Positions 63,184-64,000 of a stretch of 64,000 nucleotides of DNA are shown in pieces. The stretch comes from Parathielavia appendiculata. Lineage: Eukaryota; Ascomycota; Sordariomycetes; Sordariales; Chaetomiaceae. Under the pieces are notes generated by a model that was not told the origin of the DNA, did not search any database, and was given only the letters and a program-made list of their open reading frames with translations. Location of the stretch: contig NW_026944221.1 of the NCBI RefSeq assembly GCF_033297405.1, positions 2,645,327 to 2,709,326 on the forward strand, read 5' to 3'. Numbering within the stretch: the first letter of the stretch is position 1; every line of letters begins with the position of its first letter. The position numbers were made by a program, and so were the translations under genes.

Positions 63184-64000
63184 ATGTCCGGCAAGGCAGC
63201 TCTAGTCACCGGCGCTACCGGATTCTTGGGGAGGCAGGTTGTCAAGGCCTTTGCCTTCCACGACTGGATCGTCAAGGGCACTGGATACTCGCGCGCTGAT
63301 GGCACCGACATCCTCAAAGTCGACCTCGCCAACGCCGCCAAGATCGAGGCGGCTCTGGACAAGGTGAAGTGAGTACATTGTGAAACTCCGCTCAGCAGTT
63401 CCTTCATTATCGTACTGATAAACCCGGTCTCAAGACCGCAGGTGGTAATTCACTGTTCGTAACTCTACCTCTTCTTTTCCTACCCACCACACACTAAGTC
63501 CTCACTCATAGTAACACAAACCAGGTGCCGCAAATCGCTACCCAGATAAAGTCGACAAGGACCCACAGGGTACCCGCGCCTTGAACATCGAGGCCTCGCG
63601 CGCGCTCGCCCGGCTGTGTGCCGCGCGGGGCATCCTGCTCGTCTACATCTCGACCGACTACGTCTTCTCCGGGCGGCCGGGCGAGGCCCCGTACGAGGCC
63701 GACGCGCAGACCGGGCCGACGAATCTGTACGGGCAGACCAAGCTAGACGCGGAGCAGGCCGTGCTGGCGGAGTGCCGCGAGGCCGGGAGGGACGGGCTCG
63801 GGGTGGTGCTAAGGGTCCCGGTGCTCTATGGGCCTGTGGATAAGGGGAAGGGGAATGGGGAGAGCGCGGTGAATTGTTTGATGGACGTCGTTATGGGGGA
63901 CCAAGGCCAGGGGGAGGGGAAGACGGTGAAGATGGATCACTGGGCGCTCAGATACCCTACGAACACGGAGGATGTGGCAAGGGTTTGTTACGGTGGGTGT
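63184..64000 (+). CDS. RmlD/MAT2B-like NAD(P)-binding protein, 3' truncated
   Basis: A short-chain reductase fold of the dTDP-4-dehydrorhamnose reductase family; in fungi and animals such proteins also act as the regulatory beta subunit of methionine adenosyltransferase. Exons 63184-63368, 63435-63454 (20 bases) and 63525 onward, running out of the window. Motifs: Rossmann TGATGFLGRQVVKAF (residues 9-23), VVIHCAANRYPDKV, the STDYVFSG strand, and the catalytic-type YGQTKLDAE (YxxxK). The tiny second exon is forced by continuity of KPQVVIHCAAN. A GTGGGT at 63993 may be the next donor. The substrate cannot be told from this part. Confidence 0.85.

Noticed and set aside
1..64000. tRNA, 5S rRNA, CRISPR and bacterial-type operons
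   Set aside because: No B-box-containing tRNA-like segment, no 5S-like sequence and no repeat-spacer array was recognised by eye; the genome is eukaryotic.

Overview
This window looks like nuclear DNA of a filamentous ascomycete, most likely a Sordariomycete close to Neurospora/Chaetomium. Genes are GC-rich and interrupted by short introns of about 50-125 bases with GTRNGT donors and CTRAC-type branch points. The proteins match well-known fungal families: SSD1, NADP-GDH, POL3, GCN2, CDC34, TOM40, CWC2, SPO12, GET4, UreF, DRG2. There is one assembly gap (22693-23212). No operons are expected and none are seen. Exon joins were worked out by hand from reading frames and splice signals, so each join is a prediction.

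Layout. 1-3241: SSD1-type RNA-binding protein, 5' end off the window. 5525-6544: secreted ferritin-like Rds1 protein. 7.3-8.1 kb: possible decayed monooxygenase. 9627-11114: NADP-glutamate dehydrogenase. 13576-18043: very large GMC oxidoreductase fused to an alpha/beta hydrolase. 18592-22008 (minus): DNA polymerase delta catalytic subunit. 22.5-29.8 kb: accessory island with a Tc1/mariner element (gapped), two copies of a non-autonomous inverted-repeat element, a broken gene at 27766-28902, an unrecognised gene (24440-25054) and GET4 (minus). 30322-33240 (minus): UBA/UIM protein resembling a dead USP. 34553-35364 (minus): CDC34-type E2. 36646-41849 (minus): GCN2. 42504-44666: Cut12-like spindle pole protein. 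44975-46033: UreF. 46138-47462 (minus): CWC2. 47882-49281: DRG2. 49668-50207 (minus): SPO12. 50695-52221 (minus): acyl-CoA dehydrogenase. 54258-56964: USP deubiquitinase ending in a CaaX box. 58324-59706 (minus): TOM40. 60878-62847: 6-phosphofructo-2-kinase. 63184-end: MAT2B/RmlD-like reductase, cut by the window edge.

Most of the window is ordinary core-genome housekeeping. Themes recur: nitrogen and amino-acid control (NADP-GDH, UreF, GCN2, and DRG2, whose yeast partner binds Gcn1), ubiquitin (pseudo-USP, Cdc34, CaaX-USP), and cell cycle (POL3 with an upstream MluI box, Cut12, SPO12, CDC34). I see no evidence that these form a cluster by design.

The points most worth a second look are the nested inverted-repeat element family, the UBA-UIM pseudo-USP, the CaaX-tailed deubiquitinase, the phosphatase-dead PFK-2 (RHG changed to RAG), the Cys-nucleophile hydrolase fused to a GMC oxidase, and a missing cysteine in the POL3 CysA zinc module.
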